Positions 8,673 to 18,087 are shown, numbered from the stretch's first letter. The stretch: DNA of 64,000 bases from Cyanobacteria bacterium FACHB-63 (GCA_014695255.1 JACJNX010000020.1:1-64000); one strand, 5' to 3'. The notes: generated from the letters alone by a model not told the origin. Numbers and translations are program-made.

Positions 8673-9875
8673 ATGACCGCTCCCCTAAGCTGGACAGAAC
8701 TCGAAGCCCTTACCGACTTTCACCCTGACGCGATCAACGGGCTTACCAACGCTCAATCCCGCTTACGTCTGTTTGAACAGGCGGAATCGGAGGTGCGCGT
8801 GACGCTCTATCGTGACTATCATGCCTGGTGTCCCTACTGCCAGAAAATTTGGCTGTGGCTCGAAGAAAAGCAAATCCCGTACCGCATCGAAAAAGTGACG
8901 ATGTTCTGCTACGGCGAGAAAGAAAGCTGGTACAAGCGGAAAGTACCATCGGGAATGCTGCCTGCGATCGAGCTTGACGGGCGCATCATCACCGAAAGCG
9001 ACGATATTCTAATGGCGCTGGAACAAAAGTTTGGTGTTCTGACGTTTGGCATGGAAGATCCGAGAGTAAAGCCGTTGCGCTGGTTAGAGCGGCTTTTGTT
9101 TCGGGCGTGGTGCAATTGGTTGTGCTATCCATCGATGTCGGGGCGCGACGAACAGCGCAAGCGTGAAAAGTTTGTCGAGGTGATGGCACAGGTTGAAGCA
9201 GCGATCGCTCAAACGCCAGGAGCCTACTTTTTAGAAGAATTCAGTACGGCTGATGTGATTTTCACGCCGTATGTCGAACGCATGAATGCAAGCCTTTACT
9301 ATTACAAAGGCTACTCGATGCGCGAGGAAAATCCGCGATTTAAAGCCTGGTTTGATGCGATGGAAACTCGATCGACTTATCGCGGCACTCAAAGCGATTT
9401 TCACACCCATGTCCATGATTTGCCGCCGCAGATGGGAGGATGCTGGGAAAATGGCGAACCCCAAATGCTAATCAACAAAGCGCGAGTGGATCAAGGGTCC
9501 TGGTTTGAGTTACCGGATGTGGCTTATCCAGAGCCGGAGAACTCCCGTAAAGAGGCGCTGTATCGCGTGATTAAGCATCGATCGAACATTATTCGCGTCA
9601 ATCCTGCACCGAATCAGCTAATGGATGAAGCGCTGCGTTGTGCCTTAACTCGAATGATGACGGGGAGCGTGTGTGTCCCGCCATCGGGTGCAGATGTGGC
9701 GTTGCGGTATCTGCGCGATCGCATCAATGTGCCGCGTGATATGTCGATTTATGCAGCAAAACGACTGAGAACCGCTTTAGAAGAAACCGCCGCGTGGGTT
9801 GGAAACGGGCAAGGCTCACCGATTCCGGTTAAGCATCGCCGCGATCAAGATCCAGCGAACTTTGCCAAACGGTAA
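8673..9875 (+). CDS. Glutathione S-transferase family protein
   Basis: 400 residues. The N-terminal thioredoxin-fold domain (about 38-115) starts [21 protein letters not shown], with a glutaredoxin-like CPYC motif; it continues with the cis-Pro segment ([13 protein letters not shown]) and the glutathione gamma-glutamyl contact ITESDDI. An all-helical GST C-domain follows (about 150-240). The extra C-terminal 150 residues ([21 protein letters not shown]) belong to a longer cyanobacterial/plastid GST type. It may reduce or conjugate substrates with glutathione in the cytoplasm. Substrate unknown. ATG at 8673 without a clear ribosome site. Confidence 0.85.
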   Translation: MTAPLSWTELEALTDFHPDAINGLTNAQSRLRLFEQAESEVRVTLYRDYHAWCPYCQKIWLWLEEKQIPYRIEKVTMFCYGEKESWYKRKVPSGMLPAIELDGRIITESDDILMALEQKFGVLTFGMEDPRVKPLRWLERLLFRAWCNWLCYPSMSGRDEQRKREKFVEVMAQVEAAIAQTPGAYFLEEFSTADVIFTPYVERMNASLYYYKGYSMREENPRFKAWFDAMETRSTYRGTQSDFHTHVHDLPPQMGGCWENGEPQMLINKARVDQGSWFELPDVAYPEPENSRKEALYRVIKHRSNIIRVNPAPNQLMDEALRCALTRMMTGSVCVPPSGADVALRYLRDRINVPRDMSIYAAKRLRTALEETAAWVGNGQGSPIPVKHRRDQDPANFAKR

Positions 9876-9921
9876 ATGGCGATGAGGAGTACGACCTGCT
9901 CCCCGATGGAATGATCGCGCT

Positions 9922-10182
9922 CTAACTACGACCAGCAGAGACTGCCAGAATTCGGATCAGAATGTTGGCAGCAATGGCGACCGACCAAATCGTCATAATG
10001 TTTTTAATGTTGTGGCGATCGACGTTTTGCCATCCCCAAATAAAGGTGTAAATACCACAGATGATTCCAAAGATTCCCCAACCGACTCCCTTATCAGGAA
10101 AGAGCTTCATCAACACAAGAATTAAGCAGATAAAGCTTACGATTGAGGCGACAGCCGTAACTAATCCGAGTAAAGCTACCAT
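9922..10182 (-). CDS. Small membrane protein of unknown function
   Basis: 86 residues with three hydrophobic segments: ALLGLVTAVASIVSFICLIL, GVGWGIFGIICGIYTFIWGW and a third near IWSVAIAANILIRILAV. A GAGGAG ribosome site precedes the ATG at 10180-10182. It is the last gene of a minus-strand run downstream of a DUF2752 membrane protein; an operon is plausible. Function unknown. Confidence 0.7.
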   Translation of the reverse strand: MVALLGLVTAVASIVSFICLILVLMKLFPDKGVGWGIFGIICGIYTFIWGWQNVDRHNIKNIMTIWSVAIAANILIRILAVSAGRS

Positions 10183-10220
10183 TCATAACTCCTCAAAAAA
10201 CCTGTAGCTATGAAAGCACA

Positions 10221-10634
10221 TTACAGAACCAATCGATAAAACTCCTTTGTAAAAAAGAACAATCGAATCAGCCAATAGACCAAGAAACTACTGAGAAGAA
10301 CGATCGTAATTCCAGTGCGCCGCTCAATGCGATCGACAATCCTCACAAGTTCGATTCGAGAAGACTTAGGTAAAACGATCGCAGCCAAAACAAATCCCCC
10401 TACACCAACCGCGATCGGTGCAAAGGCGTGAATTCTTAAGGCGTGATCAAAGTGACCTTGCAAAAGTTCTAACGTAGCGCGTGAGAGTCCACAGCCCGGA
10501 CAGGGAATGCCCAGCCCAGCCCGAATCGGACACTGCCAACCGGGTAGACCGAGTAGAATCAGCCCAAAGTGAAGCGCTGCTGTCGCTGCAAGAATGACAC
10601 AGAGTTGATGCGATCGTACCAGTGAAGCCAGCAT
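10221..10634 (-). CDS. DUF2752 family membrane protein
   Basis: 137 residues with the DUF2752 hallmark: hydrophobic helix, then CPIRAGLGIPCPGCGLSRA, a cysteine-rich motif next to the membrane, followed by two more hydrophobic segments (FAPIAVGVGGFVLAAIVL and TIVLLSSFLVYWLIRLFFF). The family's function is not known to me; the CPxCG-type cysteines might bind metal or be redox active. ATG at 10632-10634, three bases after the DUF429 gene's stop, so the two are probably cotranscribed. Confidence 0.85.
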   Translation of the reverse strand: MLASLVRSHQLCVILAATAALHFGLILLGLPGWQCPIRAGLGIPCPGCGLSRATLELLQGHFDHALRIHAFAPIAVGVGGFVLAAIVLPKSSRIELVRIVDRIERRTGITIVLLSSFLVYWLIRLFFFTKEFYRLVL

Positions 10635-10637
10635 GGT

Positions 10638-11354
10638 TTAAGTCAACGGCGATGGAACCACAATATACCCGGATGTACGATCGCCCAACACCATATTTTT
10701 TTCAGTTCCCCAGTACCACCAGTAGGCAGCTACATATGCACAAATCAAACTATCGAACTGATCTTCGACTTCTTTGAGTTCAGTCCCTTTGTTTGGAATG
10801 TTAGGAAGTGTCTCTAATTCTAATCGCGGTTCAATCTGAGGTAATCGCTCTAGGATGAATTGGCGTAATTTCTCTAATTCGGGTTTACGTTGCGCGATCG
10901 TACCTTTTTTGTATTTCAGAATTTGATTCAATTGGAATAAATTCACCATTGCGGGATGCGGAAAAACTTCGATTTGATAGCGTCCCGGATGCTGTGCCTT
11001 GATCGTGGATGCGTGTTCAAATCCCCGCGCTTCTAAGCTCAGTCCTACGCCGACGGTACGATCGGCAAAGGGAAGTCCTAAGTTTGCCGGATAACAGCCT
11101 GCATGGTAGCGCCCGAAGTGTTTGTGAGCTAAACGATCGGGAAGTCGCATTCCGGTTTGATTCGGAATAAGGGTCGGTGCATCAACAGCAACGATCGCAC
11201 AATCCGGGGCTTGCTGATCCACCCAGGCGAGAATTTCGTCGATCGAACTCTCTCGCCGCAGATCTCGCAGCGTTAAGGTTCGATCGACCAGATCTAAACA
11301 GCACAAGCCGCTAGGATTTGAACTCCAACCTAAATCGATTCCAAGACATCTCAC
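10638..11354 (-). CDS. DUF429 family protein (RNase H-like fold predicted)
   Basis: 238 residues opening with MRCLGIDLGWSSNPSG, the first strand and Asp of the RNase H/actin-like fold of DUF429 proteins; also AIVAVDAPTLIPNQTGMR and DSLICAYVAAYW, the usual second and third conserved blocks. These support an enzyme with metal-binding acidic residues, but no reaction is established to my knowledge. Its ATG overlaps the stop of the coiled-coil gene by 4 bases (11351-11354), and DUF2752 follows after 3 bases, so this is a translationally linked trio. Confidence 0.85.
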   Translation of the reverse strand: MRCLGIDLGWSSNPSGLCCLDLVDRTLTLRDLRRESSIDEILAWVDQQAPDCAIVAVDAPTLIPNQTGMRLPDRLAHKHFGRYHAGCYPANLGLPFADRTVGVGLSLEARGFEHASTIKAQHPGRYQIEVFPHPAMVNLFQLNQILKYKKGTIAQRKPELEKLRQFILERLPQIEPRLELETLPNIPNKGTELKEVEDQFDSLICAYVAAYWWYWGTEKNMVLGDRTSGYIVVPSPLT

Positions 11355-11731
11355 GATCGATTCTCTTCGGTTCTGAGGCGCTCTACTTCTGCCCGGAGTG
11401 CAGCTAATTGTGCGGTGAGTTCTTGTAGCTCAAGCTGGACTTCCGGTGAAGCGGTGGGAACTGGGGTTGCCGTGGTTGTCACTGTGGTTCCAGAATTCAT
11501 CTCACCCCGCCGTTGAGCCATCAAAGTATCTACATAGCTGCGGGCTTCTTGCTCGGTCATTTCGCCCTTGTCTGCCCATTCGCGGGTAAGTTGGTCGAGT
11601 TCCGCTTTGATTTTGGTTAAATTAGCCTCGCGCTTTTGTGGGTCTTGGAGAATTTCGACGAGCGATGCAGTCGCTCCGAGCGTGACCCGAAAGCTTTTTT
11701 GTAAGATGCGAACGACAGTATCAGAATTCAT
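11351..11731 (-). CDS. Phasin-like small coiled-coil protein
   Basis: 126 residues from the ATG at 11729-11731; a TTG frame reaching 11752 is less likely. The N-terminal part (VVRILQKSFRVTLGATASLVEILQDPQ, quoted in part) is an amphipathic helix region, followed by KAELDQLTREWADKGEMTEQEARSYVD-type sequence, a Thr/Pro linker, and a C-terminal coiled coil (LELQELTAQLAAL, AEVERLR). This layout resembles cyanobacterial PhaF/phasin-like proteins, which coat granules or act as assembly helpers. The 4-base overlap with the DUF429 gene implies joint expression. Function inferred only from architecture. Confidence 0.65.
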   Translation of the reverse strand: MNSDTVVRILQKSFRVTLGATASLVEILQDPQKREANLTKIKAELDQLTREWADKGEMTEQEARSYVDTLMAQRRGEMNSGTTVTTTATPVPTASPEVQLELQELTAQLAALRAEVERLRTEENRS

Positions 11732-11845
11732 ACATCCAGCCCAGCAACTCAATAATTTGATTTTACTGCACGAAGTTTTAGCGACTGCTTTTCTTCAACT
11801 TTCAGTCGCCAAGCTTAATTAAAAATGTGTAAGGCTCAGGTGATT

Positions 11846-14431
11846 CTACTTAATCGCCAGCAGCCTTCTCCAGTCCGCGATCGCGCTTTCACTCCAATAC
11901 CAGTTTTGGTTTTGGCTCAAGGCTTTGATCTGAAACTGCTCCGGCGCTTCGTTCAAGACTCGATCGCGCAATGCAACGGCTTGCTGTCTTGATTGATTGC
12001 GGATATTGCCTTTTTGAGACTGAGCTTTTTTATTCAGAGCAAGTGCGAGTCCTGCCTGTGCAATCATTCCTTCTCGTTTTGCCGCGCCGCCAATTTCTTT
12101 GGCAAGATTTGCCGCATTCAGCCAGCTCCGACCTGCCCGATCGGCATTGCCTTGAGAATAATAAACAAAGCCTAAAGCATTCAGAACTTGAGGCGTTCGA
12201 TTGCCTTTCAGTGCCGTTTCAAAATAATTTTGAGCATCATCTAAGCTGTAGCTGCTCTTGCGCTGCTGCACCGACTGCCACGCAATTCGACCGCGCAAAA
12301 ATGCCACGGCTGGATTGTCCAATTTATCGGGGGGCACATTTTGAAATGCAGAATCGGCAGCCGCAAGCTGTCCCTGACTCAGCAATTCCTCGATCGCATC
12401 TTGCCCAGACCGCAAATCACCCTGAGCAAAGCTCCGAGTCGCGGTTGAGACTAAGATATTCGCTCGACTCGGATTCGCGCCGACAGGTTGATCCAGCTCA
12501 CGCACCGCATCAATCAACTGGCTAGGGGGCGGAGTTGAAGCCCGCCAAGCAGAGAAACCAACTACGCCTAAAACCGCAGCCACCGCCCCCGAAATTCCCA
12601 GCACCAGCCAAGGGTGGCGACGTGCAGGTCTGCGTTTTCGAGTGCCAAAAATGCGATCGACGATCGGTTCTTCGGTGATCTTGACATCTTCAACGTGCAG
12701 GTCAGGAGTAGGGGTGGGGGGAGTGACCTGCTGCGCTGGCGCGAGATTGTGGGCAGCCTCTAAGCGCTGAAGATGGCGACGGGCATCACTTAAACTCGGC
12801 TCATATTGCAGCGCCATTCTGTAAGCCACGATCGCCTCAGTCGGACTCCCTAACTGCTCTAAAGCAGTCCCCATTTCGCTAAACGCCTCTGCACACTGGG
12901 GATCAAGCTCGATCGCTCGTCCGTAAGCGATCACAGCTCCACTGAAGTCTCGGTTTTGCGATCGCAGTCTGCCGAGCGTTAGACAGTCTTCTGCGGTCTG
13001 AAGCTGAGCTTCATCGGTATTCACCGTAATCGATTCAAAGAACGGTTGCGTCTCTTGCGCTGGCAAGAAGGGATTTTCTTCGGGGTCGCGAATTTCCCGC
13101 AGCATTTCCAGAATGGCTTGTCGATCGCTGTCTTCCGGCTCGTCAAAGTCTAGATGCGAGAACGATTCATCTTCGAGATCGAGCGGATCATCGATCGCGC
13201 TGGCATCGATGCTAAAGGTTGAAGCAGCTAGGGGCAAATTTTCCAGTGAGTCAGCCAACGGCGTTGGTGCAGCAGGCTGGAGATAGCCGTCAAAATCGGG
13301 GTGCAGATACAAGATCGGCAATGCCCAATACAACTGATCCGAACCGTAAGACGACAATAATCCCTGACGCGCTCGACTCAGGCTGAGATCGATCGGGGAT
13401 CGCTGCCTCAAATTGCGGTAAAACAAGCGGCTGAGCGTCAATGCCACATCATCAGGAATGCGCTCCGCCATTGCCAGCACCGCTGGCATTCCTCGCTTCA
13501 ATAGCGCTTCGGTCAGATTGCTCGACTCGGTTTCATTTGCGGGATCAGCCGTCGCTGTATATACGCCGCGACAGGAATTAAATACCGCCATGCGTACCCC
13601 ATTATTGACGAGCAATCCGGCAAGATCATCGCCGCTCAGCACCTCGGTTAATCCGGTACGATCGCTCACTAAGTACAAATCTCCCCCAGACATGCCTAAA
13701 TTGCTGTGTCCGGCGTAATGCAGCACTTGGTAATGCCCTTGCTCCAAAGCTTGGGTCAACTGCTCGCGTCCGGGTTGATCCAGAATGGTTAGATCAATTT
13801 CGCCGTTCGTTTGTCGATCGCGTTGCAGCTCATCGCGCAGGTGATCGGCTTCTCGCCGCAGTTCCAGCACTTCTTGATCGGTCGGCGCCGCCAATACCAT
13901 CAAAATTCTGAGCGGTTGGTTGGGGTCAAGCTCGATCGAGCGATGCGGCTGCAAAATCGTTCCCATTGGCGCAAAAGCAGCCTGATAGCGCGAAAATACG
14001 ACATCGGTTCCCGTTGCCAAGGGTCGCGCTCCGGCATACAGCACTTCCCACGGTAAACGCGGCAAGCGATCGCCCTTCAGCCCTAACCGCAACCGCAAGC
14101 CTTCGCGTCGATTCTGAGCGATTCCCTGCGCGGTCATCCAGCTATCGCGAATCGTGCCTTGAAATAGCGCATTGTAGAGCGTCTGTCCCAATTCCACCAG
14201 GTTGGAAGAAAAACCGTCGCCGCCCATTGCCAATTGACCCGATCGCATTCGTCCGCGCAAAATTCCCAACAGCGGATCGTGCATCAGATGGCGAGCTTGT
14301 TCTAGCCACTCTTCGACTTGCCAAGTGACCAGTTCTTCTGCCAGCGGCACTCCCGGTGAAACGCGCTCGGTTCTCACCCAATATTCATCGCCTCGCACTG
14401 GCGTGACGGAAATGTAGAATTCCTGATTCAC
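11846..14431 (-). CDS. CHAT-domain caspase-like protease with TPR repeats and a membrane span
   Basis: 861 residues. A CHAT domain occupies about residues 115-390; the expected catalytic pair is visible as His242 in LHYAGHSN and Cys287 in VFNSCRG. TPR-like repeats follow at about 480-560 (FSGAVIAYGRAIELDPQCAEAF, quoted in part), then a membrane span near 605-625 (PWLVLGISGAVAAVLGVVGF), and a second helical repeat region on the other side. CHAT proteins include HetF and proteases of conflict systems. The membrane anchor with repeats on both sides suggests a sensor-type role. It is the first gene upstream of the coiled-coil/DUF429/DUF2752 run, with a 114-base gap. Substrate unknown. Confidence 0.88.
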   Translation of the reverse strand: MNQEFYISVTPVRGDEYWVRTERVSPGVPLAEELVTWQVEEWLEQARHLMHDPLLGILRGRMRSGQLAMGGDGFSSNLVELGQTLYNALFQGTIRDSWMTAQGIAQNRREGLRLRLGLKGDRLPRLPWEVLYAGARPLATGTDVVFSRYQAAFAPMGTILQPHRSIELDPNQPLRILMVLAAPTDQEVLELRREADHLRDELQRDRQTNGEIDLTILDQPGREQLTQALEQGHYQVLHYAGHSNLGMSGGDLYLVSDRTGLTEVLSGDDLAGLLVNNGVRMAVFNSCRGVYTATADPANETESSNLTEALLKRGMPAVLAMAERIPDDVALTLSRLFYRNLRQRSPIDLSLSRARQGLLSSYGSDQLYWALPILYLHPDFDGYLQPAAPTPLADSLENLPLAASTFSIDASAIDDPLDLEDESFSHLDFDEPEDSDRQAILEMLREIRDPEENPFLPAQETQPFFESITVNTDEAQLQTAEDCLTLGRLRSQNRDFSGAVIAYGRAIELDPQCAEAFSEMGTALEQLGSPTEAIVAYRMALQYEPSLSDARRHLQRLEAAHNLAPAQQVTPPTPTPDLHVEDVKITEEPIVDRIFGTRKRRPARRHPWLVLGISGAVAAVLGVVGFSAWRASTPPPSQLIDAVRELDQPVGANPSRANILVSTATRSFAQGDLRSGQDAIEELLSQGQLAAADSAFQNVPPDKLDNPAVAFLRGRIAWQSVQQRKSSYSLDDAQNYFETALKGNRTPQVLNALGFVYYSQGNADRAGRSWLNAANLAKEIGGAAKREGMIAQAGLALALNKKAQSQKGNIRNQSRQQAVALRDRVLNEAPEQFQIKALSQNQNWYWSESAIADWRRLLAIK

Positions 14432-14655
14432 AAGCCACCCTCCAACAATTCGCTGCGCTCCTCAAAAAGTATTGAGGTCATCGCTGCTTTTATTACCACC
14501 GACGATCGATCTCGTTCAGGGAAAATTCGCAATCAATTCGCACTCTATAGCATTACAAATTTTTGCCCCGATCGACTGCCTTTACATTTAATGCAGGACT
14601 GCGATCATAGACGTAATTGACTCCAGACCTAGACGCAACCTTTATCTAAAAGTTA

Positions 14656-14798
14656 CTAAAAGTTCAAGAGAACTTCGCACTAGCTTTAAGTATTCCCGCT
14701 CAAAGCATCCGGAAAACCCGCCTGATTCCAAGCAAAGAGGAATGGTAGATGCACCCTGATTATTTCCCTCATTCATGCCTAGTGAGTGAGGGTTTTTT
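14656..14798 (+). ncRNA. Candidate small RNA or sodB leader element
   Basis: Between the divergent CHAT and sodB genes lies a chain of paired elements reading in the plus direction: a 6-bp hairpin (14660-14665/14670-14675), a stem GCATC/GATGC (14705-14709/14748-14752) enclosing ATTCC/GGAAT (14725-14729/14739-14743), and then an intrinsic terminator ending in six T. No open frame with a ribosome site is present. A terminated transcript about 100-140 nt long is therefore likely: either a free small RNA or a leader that attenuates sodB. Exact 5' end unknown. Confidence 0.4.
14766..14798 (+). terminator. Intrinsic terminator upstream of sodB
   Basis: Nine-base arms 14766-14774 and 14784-14792 pair with one G-U; TTTTTT follows at 14793-14798. 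It points toward sodB and sits about 105 bases before the sodB start, so it ends an upstream RNA, not a known gene. Confidence 0.75.
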
Positions 14799-14902
14799 AT
14801 TTGTTCAAGTCTCATCTCCTTTTTAAGATAGAATCTTCACGGTTAAGTTATGTTTCTGCCAACGCTCAAATTGCAGAACTACGATCGAGAGGAATTGAAC
14901 AC

Positions 14903-15502
14903 ATGGCATTCACACAAGCTCCCTTACCTTTTGCAAAAGATGCCCTTGAGCCATATGGCATGAAGGCAGAAACGTTCGACTATCATTACGGCAAGCACCA
15001 CGCGGCTTATGTCACCAACTTAAACAAGCTGGTAGAAGGTACACCGATGGAGAGCATGGCGCTAGAAGATGTGATCAAGCAGTCGTATGGCGATTCGTCG
15101 AAGACCGGCGTTTTTAACAACGCAGCCCAGGTTTGGAATCACACCTTTTTCTGGAACTGCCTCAAAGCAGGTGGCGGTGGAGCTCCTACCGGCGAACTGG
15201 CTGCAAAAATCGATGCGGCATTCGGCAGCTATGACAAGTTCAAAGAAGAGTTCAGCGCTGCGGCAACCACTCAGTTTGGAAGTGGCTGGGCTTGGCTAGT
15301 CGAAGAGAACGGAACGCTAAAGATTACAAAGACTCCAAACGCAGAAAATCCCCTAGTTCACGGTCAGAAGCCCTTACTGACCCTAGATGTGTGGGAACAC
15401 GCTTACTATCTTGACTACCAAAACGCTCGTCCTGCGTTTATCAAGAACTTCTTGGATAACTTGGTGAACTGGGATTTCGTGGCTCAAAATCTCGCAGCGT
15501 AA
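14903..15502 (+). CDS. sodB: Iron superoxide dismutase
   Basis: Converts superoxide to oxygen and hydrogen peroxide in the cytoplasm. From the ATG at 14903, with GAGAGGA as ribosome site, the product has 199 residues, the normal length. Metal ligands are all visible: His in FDYHYGKHHAAYV, His in VWNHTFFWNCL, and Asp and His in LTLDVWEHAYYLDY. The GSGWAWLV segment and the FNNAAQVWNHTFFW block fit the Fe-type. A longer open frame from 14786 would run across the upstream terminator and is rejected. A terminator follows directly, so the gene is monocistronic. Confidence 0.96.
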   Translation: MAFTQAPLPFAKDALEPYGMKAETFDYHYGKHHAAYVTNLNKLVEGTPMESMALEDVIKQSYGDSSKTGVFNNAAQVWNHTFFWNCLKAGGGGAPTGELAAKIDAAFGSYDKFKEEFSAAATTQFGSGWAWLVEENGTLKITKTPNAENPLVHGQKPLLTLDVWEHAYYLDYQNARPAFIKNFLDNLVNWDFVAQNLAA

Positions 15503-15524
15503 CGTTGAAGTCAATCGATTTCAA

Positions 15525-15552
15525 GTGAGGTAGGAAACTGCCTCGCTTTTTT
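15525..15552 (+). terminator. Intrinsic terminator of sodB
   Basis: Eight-base stem 15525-15532/15539-15546 with two G-U pairs, loop GGAAAC, then TTTTTT at 15547-15552. Confidence 0.85.
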
Positions 15553-15689
15553 GTGTCTGCCAGATGAATAGCCTTGTGTTTTCTAGATGACACAGACTTT
15601 ACTCAATTACAAAAAACTTTGTCCGATCGCACCCACAACGCCCAAAATAACGCAACAATGAAGCTAAACCGCAGATTTTGACCTCCTCC

Positions 15690-15896
15690 ATGAATAGCAC
15701 CGAACTCGCCCGCTACCTCGAACAAACGGACAATGTGACAAAGCCCTGGTTACTTGCTCAGTTAAGAGTCCTGAAACTGAATGAACAACGATCGCAGATG
15801 ACCACCGCTGAGTATGAGCAGCGATTAGCAGATATTCACCAGGATTTGATGAATTTGGGTGAATGGTGGGTCGGCCGTGAAGATGAGGTGTTCTAA
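15690..15896 (+). CDS. Small conserved-looking protein coupled to ppk
   Basis: 68 residues from the ATG at 15690 (MNSTELARYLEQTDNVTKPW). It looks helical, with heptad-like spacing (LRVLKLNEQRSQMTTAEYEQRL) and an acidic end. Its stop overlaps the ppk start in a TAATG arrangement (15894-15898), so ppk translation probably depends on ribosomes finishing this gene. No Shine-Dalgarno precedes its own start. No domain recognised; a role linked to polyphosphate synthesis is only an inference from the coupling. Confidence 0.6.
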   Translation: MNSTELARYLEQTDNVTKPWLLAQLRVLKLNEQRSQMTTAEYEQRLADIHQDLMNLGEWWVGREDEVF

Positions 15897-18061
15897 TGCG
15901 ACGACGCAAGCAGGCAACGGTAGAACCCGATCTAAGCGATCCACAGTTTTTTTTCAATCGAGAACTAAGCTGGATTGAATTTAACAATCGGGTACTGCAT
16001 GAAGCATTTGACCCCCGCACCCCTTTGATTGAGCGGCTCAAGTTTCTAGCGATCTTTAGCTCAAACTTGGACGAATATTTTATGGTGCGGGTGGCAGCCC
16101 TCAAAGAACAAGTCGAGGCGCAAGTCAGCCGCCTGAGTTCAGACGGTCGCACACCGCAAGAACAATTAACGTTAATCAACGAGCGATTGCGCCCCCTTGT
16201 AGCAAAACAACATCGTCATTTTGAGGAAGCGCTGCGCCCTCAGATGGTTGCTCAGGGCATTTATCTTCTGGATTACATCGATTTAAGCCAGGAACAACGC
16301 GCTTATTTACATCAGTATTTTGAATCTCAAGTCTTTCCGGTTCTGACTCCGCTTGCGATCGACCCCGGACACCCATTTCCTTATATTTCTAATCTCAGTT
16401 TGAATTTAGCGGTTGTCATTAAAGACAGTGTGACCGATGAGGAACTGTTTGCGCGAGTGAAAGTTCCGAGGGTGCTGCCACGCTTTATTCCCTTGCCGAT
16501 CGAAACTCAGGATCTCCCCACTTCCGTTGCCAAAAGTCGTGCCACCGTTTGGGCAGGCGTTCCGCTTGAACAAGTGATCGCCCATAACCTGGAAGCTTTG
16601 TTTCCAGGGATGAATATTCAGGAATATCATCCGTTTCGGATTACGCGCAACGGGGACTTAGAGGTTGAGGAAGACGATACCGACGATTTGCTGATCGCGA
16701 TCGAGGAAGAATTGCGAAAACGTCGCGTTGGAGGTTCGGTGGTACGGATGGAAATTAATCCATCAATGCCGCAGCACATTCAATCGATGCTGCTCGAAGA
16801 AATGGAACTCACTCCTGATGATATTTATGAAATTGACGGACTTTTGTGTCTGAAGGATTTGTTTACCCTCACAGGCTTACCGCTTCCAGAACTTAAAGAT
16901 CCGTCTTGGAACCCTGTAACGCACCCGAAACTGAGACGAGTTGCAGAAGTTCCTGTGACAGAGGCGCTGACGCACGATGAAAACTTCTTTGCGGTAATTC
17001 GTCGTCAAGATATCTTGGTGCATCACCCGTATTATTCGTTTTCTCGCAGTGTGCAGCGCTTTATTGAAGAAGCGGCTTACGATCCGAATGTCCTTGCAAT
17101 CAAGATGACGCTCTATCGCACATCGGGAGATTCACCGATCGTTCAAGCCCTGATCGCTGCTGCCGAGAACGGAATTCAAGTAGCGGCTTTAGTCGAACTC
17201 AAAGCCCGCTTTGATGAAGCCAACAACATTAGCTGGGCAAAGAAATTAGAGAGTGCAGGCGTGCACGTTGTCTATGGGTTGGTCGGGCTAAAAACGCATA
17301 CTAAATTGGTGTTAGTAGTGCGGCGCGAAGAGGGACGTATCCGGCGATATGTGCATATTGGCACAGGTAATTACAATCCGAAAACTGCCCGACTTTACAC
17401 AGATTTAGGCATCTTTAGCTGTCGTGAAGAGCTAGGAGCCGATTTAACGGATTTGTTTAACTATCTCACCGGATATTCGCGCCAACAGTCTTATCGCAAG
17501 CTATTAGTCGCCCCGGTGAATTTGCGCGATCGCATGTTGAGCTTTATCGATCGTGAGATTGAACATCAGCGCAACGGCGGACAAGGGCGGATTGTTGCCA
17601 AGATGAATGCCTTAGTTGATCCACGATTGATTACTGCACTCTACGAAGCGTCTCAAGCTGGAGTTCAGATTGATTTGATTGTGCGCGGCATTTGCTGTCT
17701 GCGCCCAGGATTAAAAGACATCAGCGAGAATATTCGCGTGATCAGCATTGTGGGGCGTTTTCTCGAACACGCTCGAATTTTCTACTTCAGCAACAACGGC
17801 GAATCCGAAGTGTACATCGGCAGTGCGGATTGGATGCCGCGAAACCTCGATCGTCGAGTTGAAGCAGTCGTGCTAGTCGATGAGCCTGCTCTTTCTCAAG
17901 ATCTGCAAGAGATTCTGGGAATTATGCTGGCGGATAATCGTCACGCTTGGGATTTGCAATCGGATGGCAAATACATCCAGCGAAAACCCCAAGCGGATCA
18001 GCCCGAACAAAGCTCGCAGCGCATTTTCATGGATATGGCGCAGCAACAAGCTAGAGAGTAA
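15896..18061 (+). CDS. ppk1: Polyphosphate kinase 1
   Basis: Transfers the terminal phosphate of ATP to long polyphosphate chains and can run in reverse. 721 residues, full length. Visible blocks: the N-domain start FFNRELSWIEFNNRVL, the head-domain tyrosines, and two phospholipase-D-like catalytic domains containing VYGLVGLKTHTKLVLVVRRE and GRFLEHARIFYFSN, the latter with the phosphorylated His, plus SADWMPRNLDRRVE near the end. ATG at 15896 overlaps the preceding stop by one base and no independent ribosome site is needed. An intrinsic terminator follows. Confidence 0.97.
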   Translation: MRRRKQATVEPDLSDPQFFFNRELSWIEFNNRVLHEAFDPRTPLIERLKFLAIFSSNLDEYFMVRVAALKEQVEAQVSRLSSDGRTPQEQLTLINERLRPLVAKQHRHFEEALRPQMVAQGIYLLDYIDLSQEQRAYLHQYFESQVFPVLTPLAIDPGHPFPYISNLSLNLAVVIKDSVTDEELFARVKVPRVLPRFIPLPIETQDLPTSVAKSRATVWAGVPLEQVIAHNLEALFPGMNIQEYHPFRITRNGDLEVEEDDTDDLLIAIEEELRKRRVGGSVVRMEINPSMPQHIQSMLLEEMELTPDDIYEIDGLLCLKDLFTLTGLPLPELKDPSWNPVTHPKLRRVAEVPVTEALTHDENFFAVIRRQDILVHHPYYSFSRSVQRFIEEAAYDPNVLAIKMTLYRTSGDSPIVQALIAAAENGIQVAALVELKARFDEANNISWAKKLESAGVHVVYGLVGLKTHTKLVLVVRREEGRIRRYVHIGTGNYNPKTARLYTDLGIFSCREELGADLTDLFNYLTGYSRQQSYRKLLVAPVNLRDRMLSFIDREIEHQRNGGQGRIVAKMNALVDPRLITALYEASQAGVQIDLIVRGICCLRPGLKDISENIRVISIVGRFLEHARIFYFSNNGESEVYIGSADWMPRNLDRRVEAVVLVDEPALSQDLQEILGIMLADNRHAWDLQSDGKYIQRKPQADQPEQSSQRIFMDMAQQQARE

Positions 18062-18087
18062 CTTCACATCAAACAATCTGGATCTGG

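Noticed and set aside
11971-12525. 184-codon plus-strand frame over the CHAT gene
   Set aside because: Antisense shadow; the CHAT/TPR frame is clearly the coding one.
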